A program made the translations under genes and the position numbers. 54,251 bases of DNA, taken from NCBI GenBank assembly GCA_001683905.1, contig LXQK01000027.1, forward strand, positions 1 through 54,251, written 5' to 3'. The stretch comes from Marivirga sp. ANT-B6 (GTDB lineage: Bacteria; Bacteroidota; Bacteroidia; Cytophagales; Cyclobacteriaceae). This document shows, in pieces, positions 1-8,087 of the stretch. Position 1 is the stretch's first letter, and each line of letters starts with the position of its first letter. Below the pieces are notes generated by a model. The model did not search any database. It was not told where the DNA came from and saw only the letters and a program-made list of their open reading frames with translations.

Positions 1-1
1 G

Positions 2-1177
2 GCTGAAGAAATACGACAGTTTGAACCCAATTTCACCATCATTAACGCACCGGAGTTCCTGGCCGACCCCGCCACTGATGGTACCCGGGAGGGAAATTTT
101 GCCATCGTTAATTTCACGAAAAAGATGATCTTAATAGGCGGTACAGGATATGCTGGTGAAATGAAAAAAGGTATATTCTCAGTACTTAATTTTACTTTAC
201 CCCATTACGAAAAGGTGTTGTCTATGCATTGTTCTGCCAACATAGGCGAAAAAGGCGATACGGCAATTTTCTTTGGTCTATCTGGTACTGGTAAGACAAC
301 CTTATCTGCCAACCCTGACCGCGGCCTAATAGGTGATGATGAGCACGGGTGGGACAAAGAGGGAGTTTTTAATTTTGAAGGTGGTTGTTATGCCAAAGTT
401 GTAGACCTAACCTTTGAGAAGGAACCGCAGATTTACGATGCCATTCGATTTGGAACTATTGTAGAAAATACCCGATTTATAGAAGGCACGCACGATGTCG
501 ACTACAAGAATATTACCGTTACCCAAAATACACGTACGGCCTATCCTATACATTATATTGGTAATGCTGTAGAACCCTCTGTCGGCGGAATTCCCGAAAA
601 CATATTCTTCCTAACCTGCGATGCCTATGGCGTGCTTCCCCCGATATCGAGGCTTAGCAAGGGACAGGCCATGTATCATTTTATATCCGGCTACACGGCT
701 AAAGTAGCAGGCACGGAGGCGGGTGTGACCGAGCCACAAAAGGTATTCTCAGCATGTTTTGGTGCTCCTTTTCTACCCTTGCATCCGACCCAATATGCTG
801 AGATGCTCGGCAAGAAAATGGAAGAGCATAAGGTAAAAGTCTGGATGGTAAATACTGGATGGTCCGGTGGTCCCTATGGTATAGGCTCCAGGATGAAGCT
901 TCCTTTTACACGGGCTATGATCACAGCTGCTATCAATGGCGACCTGGACAATGTGTCTTATGAAAGCCACCCTATATTTGGCATGGATATGCCTACCGCT
1001 TGCCCCAATGTACCTTCCAAAATCCTGAATCCTATCAATACATGGGAAGACAAGGATTTTTATAATAAGAAGGCCAATGACCTGGCGTATTCATTTGTTA
1101 AAAATTTCGAATCTTTTAGCGATTTTGCCAATGAGGATATCCTTTCCGGAGCACCAAAAGCTGTAGTTAATGTCTAG
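2..1177 (+). CDS. pckA: Phosphoenolpyruvate carboxykinase (ATP), 5' truncated by window edge
   Basis: Catalyses oxaloacetate + ATP to phosphoenolpyruvate + CO2 + ADP, the entry step of gluconeogenesis, in the cytoplasm. The reading frame is open from base 2, well upstream of the ATG used in the ORF track (125), and the upstream residues ([17 protein letters not shown]) belong to the family, so the start lies outside the window. About 391 C-terminal residues of a protein that is normally about 530 are present. The kinase-1a P-loop [11 protein letters not shown] and the following ANPDR are visible, as are the GDDEHGW metal-binding segment and the [10 protein letters not shown] segment. A hairpin follows the stop. 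Call is firm; only the N-terminus is missing. Confidence 0.97.
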   Translation, partial: AEEIRQFEPNFTIINAPEFLADPATDGTREGNFAIVNFTKKMILIGGTGYAGEMKKGIFSVLNFTLPHYEKVLSMHCSANIGEKGDTAIFFGLSGTGKTTLSANPDRGLIGDDEHGWDKEGVFNFEGGCYAKVVDLTFEKEPQIYDAIRFGTIVENTRFIEGTHDVDYKNITVTQNTRTAYPIHYIGNAVEPSVGGIPENIFFLTCDAYGVLPPISRLSKGQAMYHFISGYTAKVAGTEAGVTEPQKVFSACFGAPFLPLHPTQYAEMLGKKMEEHKVKVWMVNTGWSGGPYGIGSRMKLPFTRAMITAAINGDLDNVSYESHPIFGMDMPTACPNVPSKILNPINTWEDKDFYNKKANDLAYSFVKNFESFSDFANEDILSGAPKAVVNV

Positions 1178-1206
1178 TGTACAGGGATAACTTCGTATTG
1201 AATTTA

Positions 1207-1244
1207 ATATAAGCATGATGCCCCAAAAAGCATCACGCTTATAT
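1207..1244 (+). terminator. Hairpin downstream of pckA
   Basis: A long stem (ATATAAGCaTGATGC paired with GCATCAcGCTTATAT, one internal mismatch) with an 8-base loop lies 30 bases after the pckA stop. The U-tract is weak, so efficiency as an intrinsic terminator is uncertain. Confidence 0.5.
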
Positions 1245-1279
1245 TTGTAGGAAAAACAATAATTCCGCCTTGCCCTTTT

Positions 1280-1981
1280 ATGAGAAGTTCTCAAAAGAAT
1301 ATATTATTACAGTTTCAGGCTTGTATTCGTAAAGCTAAGCATAACATATCGCCTATTTTAAATTATGCGCCCGATGACCTTGTGTGGCTAGATTTCTCCG
1401 CAGCAAACGCAGCATTGGCCTCAGTAGACCTTCAAAACACTGCTTTATTTTCTGATTTTGTCAATGATCAGATCAAGGTAAAAGGTGGAAAAGTGGGTAT
1501 TGGCGGGTACAATGAAAATCGTGTGATCTATAAAAGAAGCTCAAATTTTGACGGTACGGAGCCACGCACTGTACATCTGGGGATGGATGTTTGGTTAGCG
1601 GCATACACACCCATATATGCGCCGCTGGATGCCGTTGTACATAGCTTTAAAAATAATACAGGCTTTGGGAATTATGGCGAAACGCTTATACTGCAACATC
1701 AGCAAGATGGGTTTACTTTTTACACTTTGTACGGGCATTTAAGTGCTTCCTCTACCCGCGCACTTTATCGGGGCAAGGAAATAAAATCCGGTGAGGCTTT
1801 CGCGTGGCTTGGCGACGTTCAGGATAATGGGAATTGGCCACCGCACCTGCATTTTCAGGTTATTTTCGATTTGGAAGGATATGAGGGAGATTACCCCGGT
1901 GTGGCAGCACCATCGCAGAAATCTCATTTTCTGGCCAACTGTCCCGATCCGGCTTGTTTTCTTCTCCCAAAGCAGTTGTAA
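1280..1981 (+). CDS. M23 (LytM-type) metallopeptidase-like protein without signal peptide
   Basis: A 233-residue protein whose residues 95-200 form an M23 peptidase domain. HLGMD (H99, D103) and HLHF (H191) supply the expected zinc ligands, and YGH (H153) and H189 the expected catalytic histidines. M23 enzymes normally cut peptidoglycan cross-links outside the cytoplasm. No signal peptide, lipobox or membrane segment is visible; residues 1-90 are an uncharacterised, mostly polar region. Proteins with this arrangement occur in multidomain proteins carrying aminotransferase or kinase domains, so a non-cell-wall substrate is possible. The start ATG is the only early in-frame one. Its last 58 bases overlap, tail to tail, the FHA gene on the other strand. 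Confidence 0.8.
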   Translation: MRSSQKNILLQFQACIRKAKHNISPILNYAPDDLVWLDFSAANAALASVDLQNTALFSDFVNDQIKVKGGKVGIGGYNENRVIYKRSSNFDGTEPRTVHLGMDVWLAAYTPIYAPLDAVVHSFKNNTGFGNYGETLILQHQQDGFTFYTLYGHLSASSTRALYRGKEIKSGEAFAWLGDVQDNGNWPPHLHFQVIFDLEGYEGDYPGVAAPSQKSHFLANCPDPACFLLPKQL

Positions 1982-2229
1982 GTAAGGCACTTTAAAAAGA
2001 CCTTCCAATGAAACAGAAGGGGACCGAGCCTCACTTTATCGTTGGTCGATAATTCCGTTCTTCTGTCTGTTTTTCTACCATTAAGATGGGTTCCGAAGGT
2101 TGAGTTAAGGTCTTCTATATACGTGTGACCATCATCTTCGGTCAAAGTAGCGTGTAGTGGAGGAATATATTTTCCTGAAAGCAGTATGTCTGCCTTTTCG
2201 TCTGATCCGACAGTTCTCACCAATTTCAT
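1924..2229 (-). CDS. Small FHA-domain protein with degenerate phosphothreonine-binding residues
   Basis: A 101-residue protein made almost entirely of one forkhead-associated domain: VGSDEKADI, LHATL and DLNSTFGTHLNGRK correspond to the GRS..DI, SxxHA and DLxSxNGTxVNG blocks. The usual pThr contacts are altered: the GR arginine reads as serine, the SxxH serine is proline, and the STNGT asparagine is phenylalanine. Binding may therefore be weak or recognise something else. It starts 8 bases after the hisA stop and is probably co-transcribed with hisA. Its C-terminal 19 codons are antisense to the end of the M23 gene; this tail lies outside the FHA core. No kinase or secretion gene is nearby to suggest a partner. 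Confidence 0.7.
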   Translation of the reverse strand: MKLVRTVGSDEKADILLSGKYIPPLHATLTEDDGHTYIEDLNSTFGTHLNGRKTDRRTELSTNDKVRLGPLLFHWKVFLKCLTYNCFGRRKQAGSGQLARK

Positions 2230-2237
2230 GCTTAAAA

Positions 2238-2957
2238 TTATAAAAATCGATGTAATTCCTTTAGTCGTATTTTATCTTCATAGATCGCCTTACCAATAAT
2301 GACGCCATACACCTGCAGGTCATTCAGCCGATCTACATCTTCAATACAAGATACTCCACCGCTGGCGATCAGTCGCAGCTTAGGAAACCTGCTTAGAATT
2401 TCTGCATAGAGGGTAAGCGAGGGGCCTTGCAACATCCCATCTTTGCTAACATCGGTACATATAATGTATTTTACACCTTTCGCTTGATATTCTTCTAAGA
2501 AATCAAATATCCCAATTGTAGCGCTTTCGTGCCACCCACTGATCGCGATTTTCCCACCTTTGACGTCAGCGCCAAGGATTACCTTTTCAGCCCCAAAATC
2601 CTTTAGCCATCGCTCAAACTTGCCGGGGTCTTTAATGGCAATACTACCACCAGTAACCTGGTTCGCACCAGCAATAAATGCTTTGGATATATCCTCATCG
2701 GACTGCACCCCTCCCCCAAAATCAATTTTTAAAGAGGTACTTCTGGCGATATTTTCTAACACGTCCAGGTTTTGAATGCTTTTTTGCTTAGCGCCATCGA
2801 GGTCCACCAGGTGCAGCCGTCTGATGCCGGCTTCCTCAAAGCCTTTAGCAACTTCTACAGGGTTGGTGTTATAAATCTTTTTCTCGTCGTAATTCCCCTG
2901 CGTTAGCCTTACACATTTTCCGTCAATAATATCTATGGCGGGTATTATTTCAATCAT
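2238..2957 (-). CDS. hisA: ProFAR isomerase (HisA)
   Basis: 1-(5-phosphoribosyl)-5-[(5-phosphoribosylamino)methylideneamino]imidazole-4-carboxamide isomerase, the fourth step of histidine synthesis; cytoplasmic TIM barrel. At 239 residues it has the usual length. The first strand PAIDIIDGKCVRL carries the catalytic aspartate, GADVKGGKIAISGW holds the second, and the phosphate-binding ends FGGGVQ and ASGGVS are present. It lies 23 bases downstream of fahA on the same strand and just upstream of the FHA gene, about 9 kb away from hisF and hisIE. The his genes are therefore split rather than in one operon. Family and function are secure. Confidence 0.97.
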   Translation of the reverse strand: MIEIIPAIDIIDGKCVRLTQGNYDEKKIYNTNPVEVAKGFEEAGIRRLHLVDLDGAKQKSIQNLDVLENIARSTSLKIDFGGGVQSDEDISKAFIAGANQVTGGSIAIKDPGKFERWLKDFGAEKVILGADVKGGKIAISGWHESATIGIFDFLEEYQAKGVKYIICTDVSKDGMLQGPSLTLYAEILSRFPKLRLIASGGVSCIEDVDRLNDLQVYGVIIGKAIYEDKIRLKELHRFL

Positions 2958-2980
2958 ATATTCAATTTTATAGGCCTGTT

Positions 2981-4258
2981 TTATAAAGCAGGTAAAACCT
3001 TTGTTTTCAAGTCACCAAATCCTATTCTTATATTTTCATGCTGTGCATACCCACTAAAGATAACAACATCGCCGTCTTCTATAAAGCTTCGATCGCTGCC
3101 ATCAGCCATGGTTAAAGGCTTTGTTCCCTTCCACGACAATTCAAGCATCGAACCATAGGCCTCCTCACCTGAACCACTGATGGTGCCCGAGGCATACATA
3201 TCGCCTATATTAATGTTGCATCCGTTCACGGTATGGTGTGCCAGTTGTTGGTTGATACTCCAGTACATATGCCTGAAATTGGTTCGGCATACCGTCGTTG
3301 CAGTCGTATTTTCAGGCTGTATGGCAGCTTCCAGGTGGATGTCGAAATTCCGCTTTCCAGAGATTTGCAGGTAAGGCAAAACCGGAGGATCCTGCACAGG
3401 ACCGGCTATTCGAAAGGGCTCAAGCGCATCAAGTGTAACTACCCATGGGGAAATGGAAGATGCAAAGTTCTTAGCTAGAAACGGCCCCAGCGGCACATAT
3501 TCCCATGCCTGTATATCGCGAGCAGACCAGTCGTTAAACATGACAAAACCAAATATATAATCCTCAGCGTCCGCAGTACTGATTGCGGTGCCTAATTCTG
3601 TAGATTTTCCTGTGATAAAAGCCATCTCCAGTTCAAAGTCAAGACGCCGGGTAGGTCCAAACACAGGCTGTTCTGCTTCTGGTGGCTTCGATTGCCCGTG
3701 TGGGCGATGGATGGGCACCCCCGACACGATAATTGACGAAGCACGCCCATGATATGCTACCGGCAGGTGCGTCCAGTTTGGTAGGAGGGCATTTTCAGGA
3801 TCTCTGAACATTGTACCTACATTGGTAGCGTGTTCCTTACTGGAATAAAAGTCGGTATAATCGCCAACTTTTACCGGCATCAACATTTTCAGATCCTTTC
3901 TATCAATTAAAGCCTGCTGCCTTATCTCGTGCCCACTAAGCGTAGCATTACCATGTTGTAGCAATTGGGAAATTCGGTTGCGAACACTGCTTGTAGTTGC
4001 TTTTCCTAATCCTATAAAAGCATTTAGCGTAGATTCGTAAAAAACTGAAAGATCCGGAATGTCGAGGTCATCAAACATGCCCACCTCGGCAAGTAGACTT
4101 AGATCTAAAACATGATCCCCTATCGCAACGCCTACCCGACCATCACCCCCGTCACTAAATATGCCAAAAGGTAGATTTTGGATCGGGAAATCAGAATGAG
4201 CAGGTACTTCTACCCACGATTTTAGAGTAACATCATTTGCTTGAATTGCCATAATCAA
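2981..4258 (-). CDS. fahA: Fumarylacetoacetase
   Basis: Hydrolyses fumarylacetoacetate to fumarate and acetoacetate, the last step of tyrosine/homogentisate breakdown. The 425-residue length fits the two-domain family. The N-terminal domain carries the family start SWVEVPAHSDFPIQNLPFG. The C-terminal FAH domain shows AYHGRASSIIVSG, RLDFELEMAF (metal-binding glutamates) and DWSARDIQAWEYVPLGPFL. A second in-frame ATG two codons in could be the real start. It is the first gene of a probable fahA-hisA-FHA transcript and is divergent from valS. No other tyrosine-catabolism gene lies in the window. Confidence 0.96.
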   Translation of the reverse strand: MIMAIQANDVTLKSWVEVPAHSDFPIQNLPFGIFSDGGDGRVGVAIGDHVLDLSLLAEVGMFDDLDIPDLSVFYESTLNAFIGLGKATTSSVRNRISQLLQHGNATLSGHEIRQQALIDRKDLKMLMPVKVGDYTDFYSSKEHATNVGTMFRDPENALLPNWTHLPVAYHGRASSIIVSGVPIHRPHGQSKPPEAEQPVFGPTRRLDFELEMAFITGKSTELGTAISTADAEDYIFGFVMFNDWSARDIQAWEYVPLGPFLAKNFASSISPWVVTLDALEPFRIAGPVQDPPVLPYLQISGKRNFDIHLEAAIQPENTTATTVCRTNFRHMYWSINQQLAHHTVNGCNINIGDMYASGTISGSGEEAYGSMLELSWKGTKPLTMADGSDRSFIEDGDVVIFSGYAQHENIRIGFGDLKTKVLPAL

Positions 4259-4322
4259 CTAAAAAAGTTTTTCTAATCAGAACTCGTAAAGCGTGTAAAG
4301 TAATTTTTTTTGGTGTATGTTC

Positions 4323-4330
4323 CAAAAATA
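4323..4330 (-). promoter_or_regulatory. Candidate -7 element of fahA promoter
   Basis: On the minus strand the sequence reads TATTTTTG, matching the Bacteroidota -7 consensus TAnnTTTG, about 65-72 bases before the fahA start. No clear -33 element was found, so this is tentative. Confidence 0.3.
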
Positions 4331-4394
4331 TAACCCTTTGCTGTAGTTGAAAACAAAAATTAGCGTACATTTTTCCAACCATTGTAATATTAAG

Positions 4395-4402
4395 TACCTT
4401 TG
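4395..4402 (+). promoter_or_regulatory. Candidate -7 element of valS promoter
   Basis: TACCTTTG followed by C matches the Bacteroidota housekeeping -7 consensus TAnnTTTG, 40 bases before the valS ATG. This implies a leader of roughly 30-35 bases. Confidence 0.5.
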
Positions 4403-4442
4403 CAGTCTTTACAATAATATATAGCGAAAAGAATACAAAAAA

Positions 4443-7061
4443 ATGTCCCTTTCAACAAAATATAATCCTCAGGAAGTCGAAGAAAAATGGTATAGCTATT
4501 GGCTGGAACACCGATTTTTTAGTTCAAAACCCGACCCCGATAAAGAGCCTTATACCATTGTAATTCCACCACCGAATGTAACTGGCGTATTGCATATGGG
4601 CCATATGTTGAATAATACAATTCAGGATATACTCATCAGGAAAGCACGGATGGAAGGCAAGGAAGCCTGTTGGGTACCCGGTACGGATCATGCGTCCATA
4701 GCAACTGAGGCAAAAGTGGTAGCCATGTTAAAGGAAAAAGGTATTGATAAAAAAGACTTGTCAAGGGAAGATTTTTTGAAGTACGCCTGGGAGTGGAAAG
4801 AAAAGTATGGGGGCATTATTCTTGAGCAGCTCAAGAAATTAGGTGCCTCATGCGACTGGGATAGAACCAGGTTTACCATGGAAGAAGATATGTCCGCTGC
4901 CGTTATAAAGGTATTCGTGGATCTGTATAATAAGGGACTAATCTATCGAGGTGTGAGAATGGTAAACTGGGATCCGGAGAGTCTGACAGCTATTTCGGAC
5001 GATGAAGTTATCCATAAGGAGGTCAATTCTAAATTGTACTATATTAAATATCCTATTGTAGGACAAGGGGGTTTTGTGACCATAGCTACCACCAGGCCGG
5101 AAACCATGTTGGGCGATACTGCCGTATGCATTAATCCAAATGATACCCGGTATACGCACCTCAAGGGCAAGGAGCTTTTGCTGCCACTGACAAACCGAAC
5201 GATTCCTATCATTGAAGACGATTATGTAAGCATGGAGTTTGGAACGGGTTGCTTAAAAGTAACGCCTTCGCATGATATCAATGATTATTCCCTGGGCATA
5301 AAGCACCATCTTCCCTCAATCGATATTTTTAACGATAATGGAACATTGAATAAAAATGGTGAGAAATATGAGGGCCTGGACCGCTTTGTGGCAAGGAAAA
5401 AAATCGTAGTTGACCTGGAAAAAGCTGGATTTCTTGAGAAGCAGGAAGAATATAAGAATAACATAGGTTACTCGGAACGCACCAATGCAGTGATCGAGCC
5501 TAAACTCTCTATGCAATGGTTCCTCCAGATGGATGAGCTAAAGAAACCGGCTTTAGAAAATGTAATGAATGACAATATTCAATTACACCCTCCAAAATTT
5601 AAAAATATGTACCGCTCATGGATGGAAAATATCCACGACTGGTGTATTTCTAGACAGCTTTGGTGGGGACACCAGATCCCGGCGTATTATTTACCCAACG
5701 GAACATTTGTGGTAGCTGAATCCATCGATGAGGCATTGTCATTGGCACAAAAAACTGATCCGTCGATCACTGCGGCAGACTTACAGCAGGAAGGCGATGT
5801 ATTAGATACCTGGTTTTCTGCATGGTTGTGGCCCATATCGGTCTTCAATGGTATCAAAGACCCCGACAATAAAGATATCAAGTACTACTACCCGACCAAC
5901 GACCTGGTAACCGCACCGGAGATTCTGTTCTTTTGGGTAGCCCGGATGATTATATCAGGTTATGAGTACCGGGGAGAGATGCCATTTCGAAACGTATATC
6001 TTACGGGTATCGTACGTGATAAATTAGGCAGAAAAATGTCTAAATCATTGGGTAATTCACCCGACCCGCTGGACTTGATCAGCCAGTATGGGGCCGACGG
6101 CGTAAGAACGGGGATGCTCTTCAGCAGCCCGGCAGGAAATGACCTTCCCTACGATGAAAAACTTGTAGAGCAGGGCCGCAATTTTGCCAATAAAATATGG
6201 AATGCCTTTCGCCTGATCAAAGGCTGGACAGTAGATGACCAGCTCGCAAGAGATGGAAATGAAGTGGCCATTGCCTGGTTTGATGCCCGCTTGCAACAGT
6301 CGTTAGAAATACTGCAGGAGCAGTTTGATAAATTTAAAATCTCAGACGCTTTATTAACCTCATACAAACTCGTTTGGGACGACTTCTGCGCCTGGTACCT
6401 TGAAATGATAAAGCCCGGGTTCGAACAACCCATTGATGCGCGTACCTATCAGGCTACGATCGACTTTATGGAGCAACTGATGAAGATATTGCATCCATTT
6501 ATGCCCTTTATCACTGAAGAAATATGGCATGAGATCAGGGAGAGAGAAGACAAAGATTGTATAATTGTTGCTAGTTTTCCTCGAAAGTCATCGTATGATG
6601 TCCGCCTTATTCAGGAAGCATCCTTTATTTTTGACGTCATAGGCCAGATCCGAAATGCCAGAAATGGAAAGCAAATATCTCCAAAAACGCCATTGAGCCT
6701 GTTTATCAAGACAGAAAGCATGGAGGTGTACCAAAAGTATGATGCTGTTATCAAAAAATTGGGAAATATTCACCAGATACAGTTTATCAACGAAAGTATG
6801 CGTGGTGCGCTAAGCTTCGTCATCAACGCGGACGAATTATTCATGCCTATCGTCGGCGAGGTAGATGTAGAAAAGGAAAAAATTGAAATTGAAAAAGAAA
6901 TCGCCTATATCAAAGGATTTTTGAGCACCGTCAACAAAAAGTTGAGCAATGAAAAATTCGTTGACAATGCCCCTGCAGCAGTTTTAGAAATCGAACGAAA
7001 AAAGCACTCCGACGCTGAAGCTAAACTGAGAGCCCTGGAGGATAGTCTCGCCAGCATATGA
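4443..7061 (+). CDS. valS: Valyl-tRNA synthetase
   Basis: Charges tRNA-Val with valine using ATP; cytoplasmic class I synthetase. The 872-residue length is typical. The HIGH-type motif appears as HMGH (about residue 51), the editing (CP1) domain contains [13 protein letters not shown], and the signature KMSKSLGNS lies near residue 530. The anticodon-binding domain follows, and a C-terminal coiled coil rich in Lys/Glu ([15 protein letters not shown]) closes the protein. A TACCTTTG promoter element lies just upstream. Its stop codon overlaps the ATG of a 45-codon ORF, and a strong terminator follows about 230 bases later. Confidence 0.98.
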   Translation: MSLSTKYNPQEVEEKWYSYWLEHRFFSSKPDPDKEPYTIVIPPPNVTGVLHMGHMLNNTIQDILIRKARMEGKEACWVPGTDHASIATEAKVVAMLKEKGIDKKDLSREDFLKYAWEWKEKYGGIILEQLKKLGASCDWDRTRFTMEEDMSAAVIKVFVDLYNKGLIYRGVRMVNWDPESLTAISDDEVIHKEVNSKLYYIKYPIVGQGGFVTIATTRPETMLGDTAVCINPNDTRYTHLKGKELLLPLTNRTIPIIEDDYVSMEFGTGCLKVTPSHDINDYSLGIKHHLPSIDIFNDNGTLNKNGEKYEGLDRFVARKKIVVDLEKAGFLEKQEEYKNNIGYSERTNAVIEPKLSMQWFLQMDELKKPALENVMNDNIQLHPPKFKNMYRSWMENIHDWCISRQLWWGHQIPAYYLPNGTFVVAESIDEALSLAQKTDPSITAADLQQEGDVLDTWFSAWLWPISVFNGIKDPDNKDIKYYYPTNDLVTAPEILFFWVARMIISGYEYRGEMPFRNVYLTGIVRDKLGRKMSKSLGNSPDPLDLISQYGADGVRTGMLFSSPAGNDLPYDEKLVEQGRNFANKIWNAFRLIKGWTVDDQLARDGNEVAIAWFDARLQQSLEILQEQFDKFKISDALLTSYKLVWDDFCAWYLEMIKPGFEQPIDARTYQATIDFMEQLMKILHPFMPFITEEIWHEIREREDKDCIIVASFPRKSSYDVRLIQEASFIFDVIGQIRNARNGKQISPKTPLSLFIKTESMEVYQKYDAVIKKLGNIHQIQFINESMRGALSFVINADELFMPIVGEVDVEKEKIEIEKEIAYIKGFLSTVNKKLSNEKFVDNAPAAVLEIERKKHSDAEAKLRALEDSLASI

Positions 7062-7195
7062 AAGCTGTATATTTATCGGGTGTGAGCCTTGTAACGATGA
7101 AAAATCGCTATCCTCGCCTTTATGTCGATGAACGGGTGACCTCATCAAAGCGCAAATTGGGGGATAAAATCAGATTTATTGTTGAACATAAATGA
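7058..7195 (+). CDS. Short ORF overlapping the valS stop (ATGA), unknown
   Basis: A 45-codon ORF, below the ORF-track cutoff, begins at an ATG that shares bases with the valS TGA (ATGA overlap), the arrangement typical of translational coupling. The product is basic (many Lys/Arg, e.g. [17 protein letters not shown]) with no recognisable domain or signal peptide. It ends about 100 bases before the terminator, so it would be on the valS transcript. It may be a real small protein or chance; conservation in related genomes would decide. Confidence 0.3.
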   Translation: MKAVYLSGVSLVTMKNRYPRLYVDERVTSSKRKLGDKIRFIVEHK

Positions 7196-7292
7196 ACTTT
7201 TTGTTTAAAAATTTCATTATAAAGTAATTATGATTTAATTTGTAATTAGTTAATTGAAAAACTAAACTGGTGTGGTTCAAAATTAACTTGAG

Positions 7293-7342
7293 ATGGTTTA
7301 GCTAGAGGTTTTTGGTCCTCTATCTAAGCCATTTCTTTTTTT
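7293..7342 (+). terminator. Strong intrinsic terminator after valS
   Basis: A 16-base arm ATGGTTTAGCTAGAGG pairs with CCTCTATCTAAGCCAT (one mismatch and one G-U pair) across an 8-base loop and is followed by a T-rich run (TTCTTTTTTT). It would end the valS transcript. The rest of 7196-7409 shows nothing else recognisable. Confidence 0.75.
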
Positions 7343-7409
7343 GGCTCGTTCTAATCGTTCTAAAAGGCCTGTAGATGCTTAACCTAACAGCCAAAACAGT
7401 ACTGTTACG

Positions 7410-7619
7410 CTAACTCGCCTTCTCTACCTCACTTTCTAACTTCAATACCTGATCACCATCTTCTTGTTCTATCAGGATGGCGCGGTCCTTACTACTTCCG
7501 TCTCTTGTAACCTCGGTGCCTTTTATTTTCCTGGTAATTTTATGATCAAATGCATCTTTTATCGTTCCTTCTCCATAGCCATTTCCCCATTTCCATTTTA
7601 CTTTTTCTCCTTTTTTCAT
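7410..7619 (-). CDS. DUF2945 family small protein
   Basis: A 69-residue protein matching the DUF2945 (hypervirulence-associated, Tudor-like) family: KGEKVKWKWGNGYGEGTI near the start and a terminal acidic stretch IEQEDGDQVLKLESEVEKA. These are small cytoplasmic proteins with an SH3/Tudor-like fold. Their biochemical role is not established; some members are linked to stress or virulence. It is monocistronic, flanked by the valS terminator and a 426-base gene-free stretch. Confidence 0.85.
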   Translation of the reverse strand: MKKGEKVKWKWGNGYGEGTIKDAFDHKITRKIKGTEVTRDGSSKDRAILIEQEDGDQVLKLESEVEKAS

Positions 7620-8045
7620 TTTAATACTGTTAAACGATAAAATACAATTTCTTTAATACATCAAAAACCTATTTCTAAGGGTAAGTGTTTTTAATATTAT
7701 AGTTATAAGATTTAAAAATGAATTTATATTTACGGAATAAAATTGGAAAGCTGATAGACCGGAATACAAATCCCGAACAACGTGAGGCGCTCAATTAGAC
7801 GTGAGACGTGCTTCTATAGAGATTTCCAAAACTATGTGGTGGAAGCGACACAAAATTTCCGACGCCCAAAATAGAGGAAAGTGTCCATGTGTAATCGTAA
7901 AAACTCCGGAAATCGTTCTCGCAATTTGGGCACGCTCCTGCGCAAGAGAGCGGTAGGAAGTCCGCTTCAACCTTTTTTCCCTCTCCCTTGCCCTTAAAAT
8001 AGAATTTCCCATAATTATTTAGAAACATTTGAAAAATTCAAAGAA
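7620..8045. other. Intergenic stretch with a GC-richer ORF-bearing island, unassigned
   Basis: A 426-base gap. The part at about 7740-8030 is visibly richer in G+C than neighbouring intergenic DNA. On the minus strand it carries two overlapping ORFs in different frames (77 aa at 7795-8028 and 73 aa at 7791-8012). Neither resembles a known family; the 77-aa reading holds a CxxxCxxC cluster (CAGACPNC). Two open frames over the same bases usually mean that at most one, or neither, is coding. It could be a dispersed repeat, a remnant or a structured RNA. No function is assigned. Confidence 0.3.
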
Positions 8046-8087
8046 ATGCGCGATATTTTTCCTGTTCATTTTCTAACTTTGATGGTA

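Noticed and set aside
3233-3478. 81-aa plus-strand ORF inside fahA
   Set aside because: Antisense shadow of a secure enzyme gene.
7795-8028. 77-aa minus-strand ORF with CxxxCxxC as a zinc-ribbon protein
   Set aside because: A second overlapping frame is equally open and no family resemblance supports it; reported only as an unassigned island.
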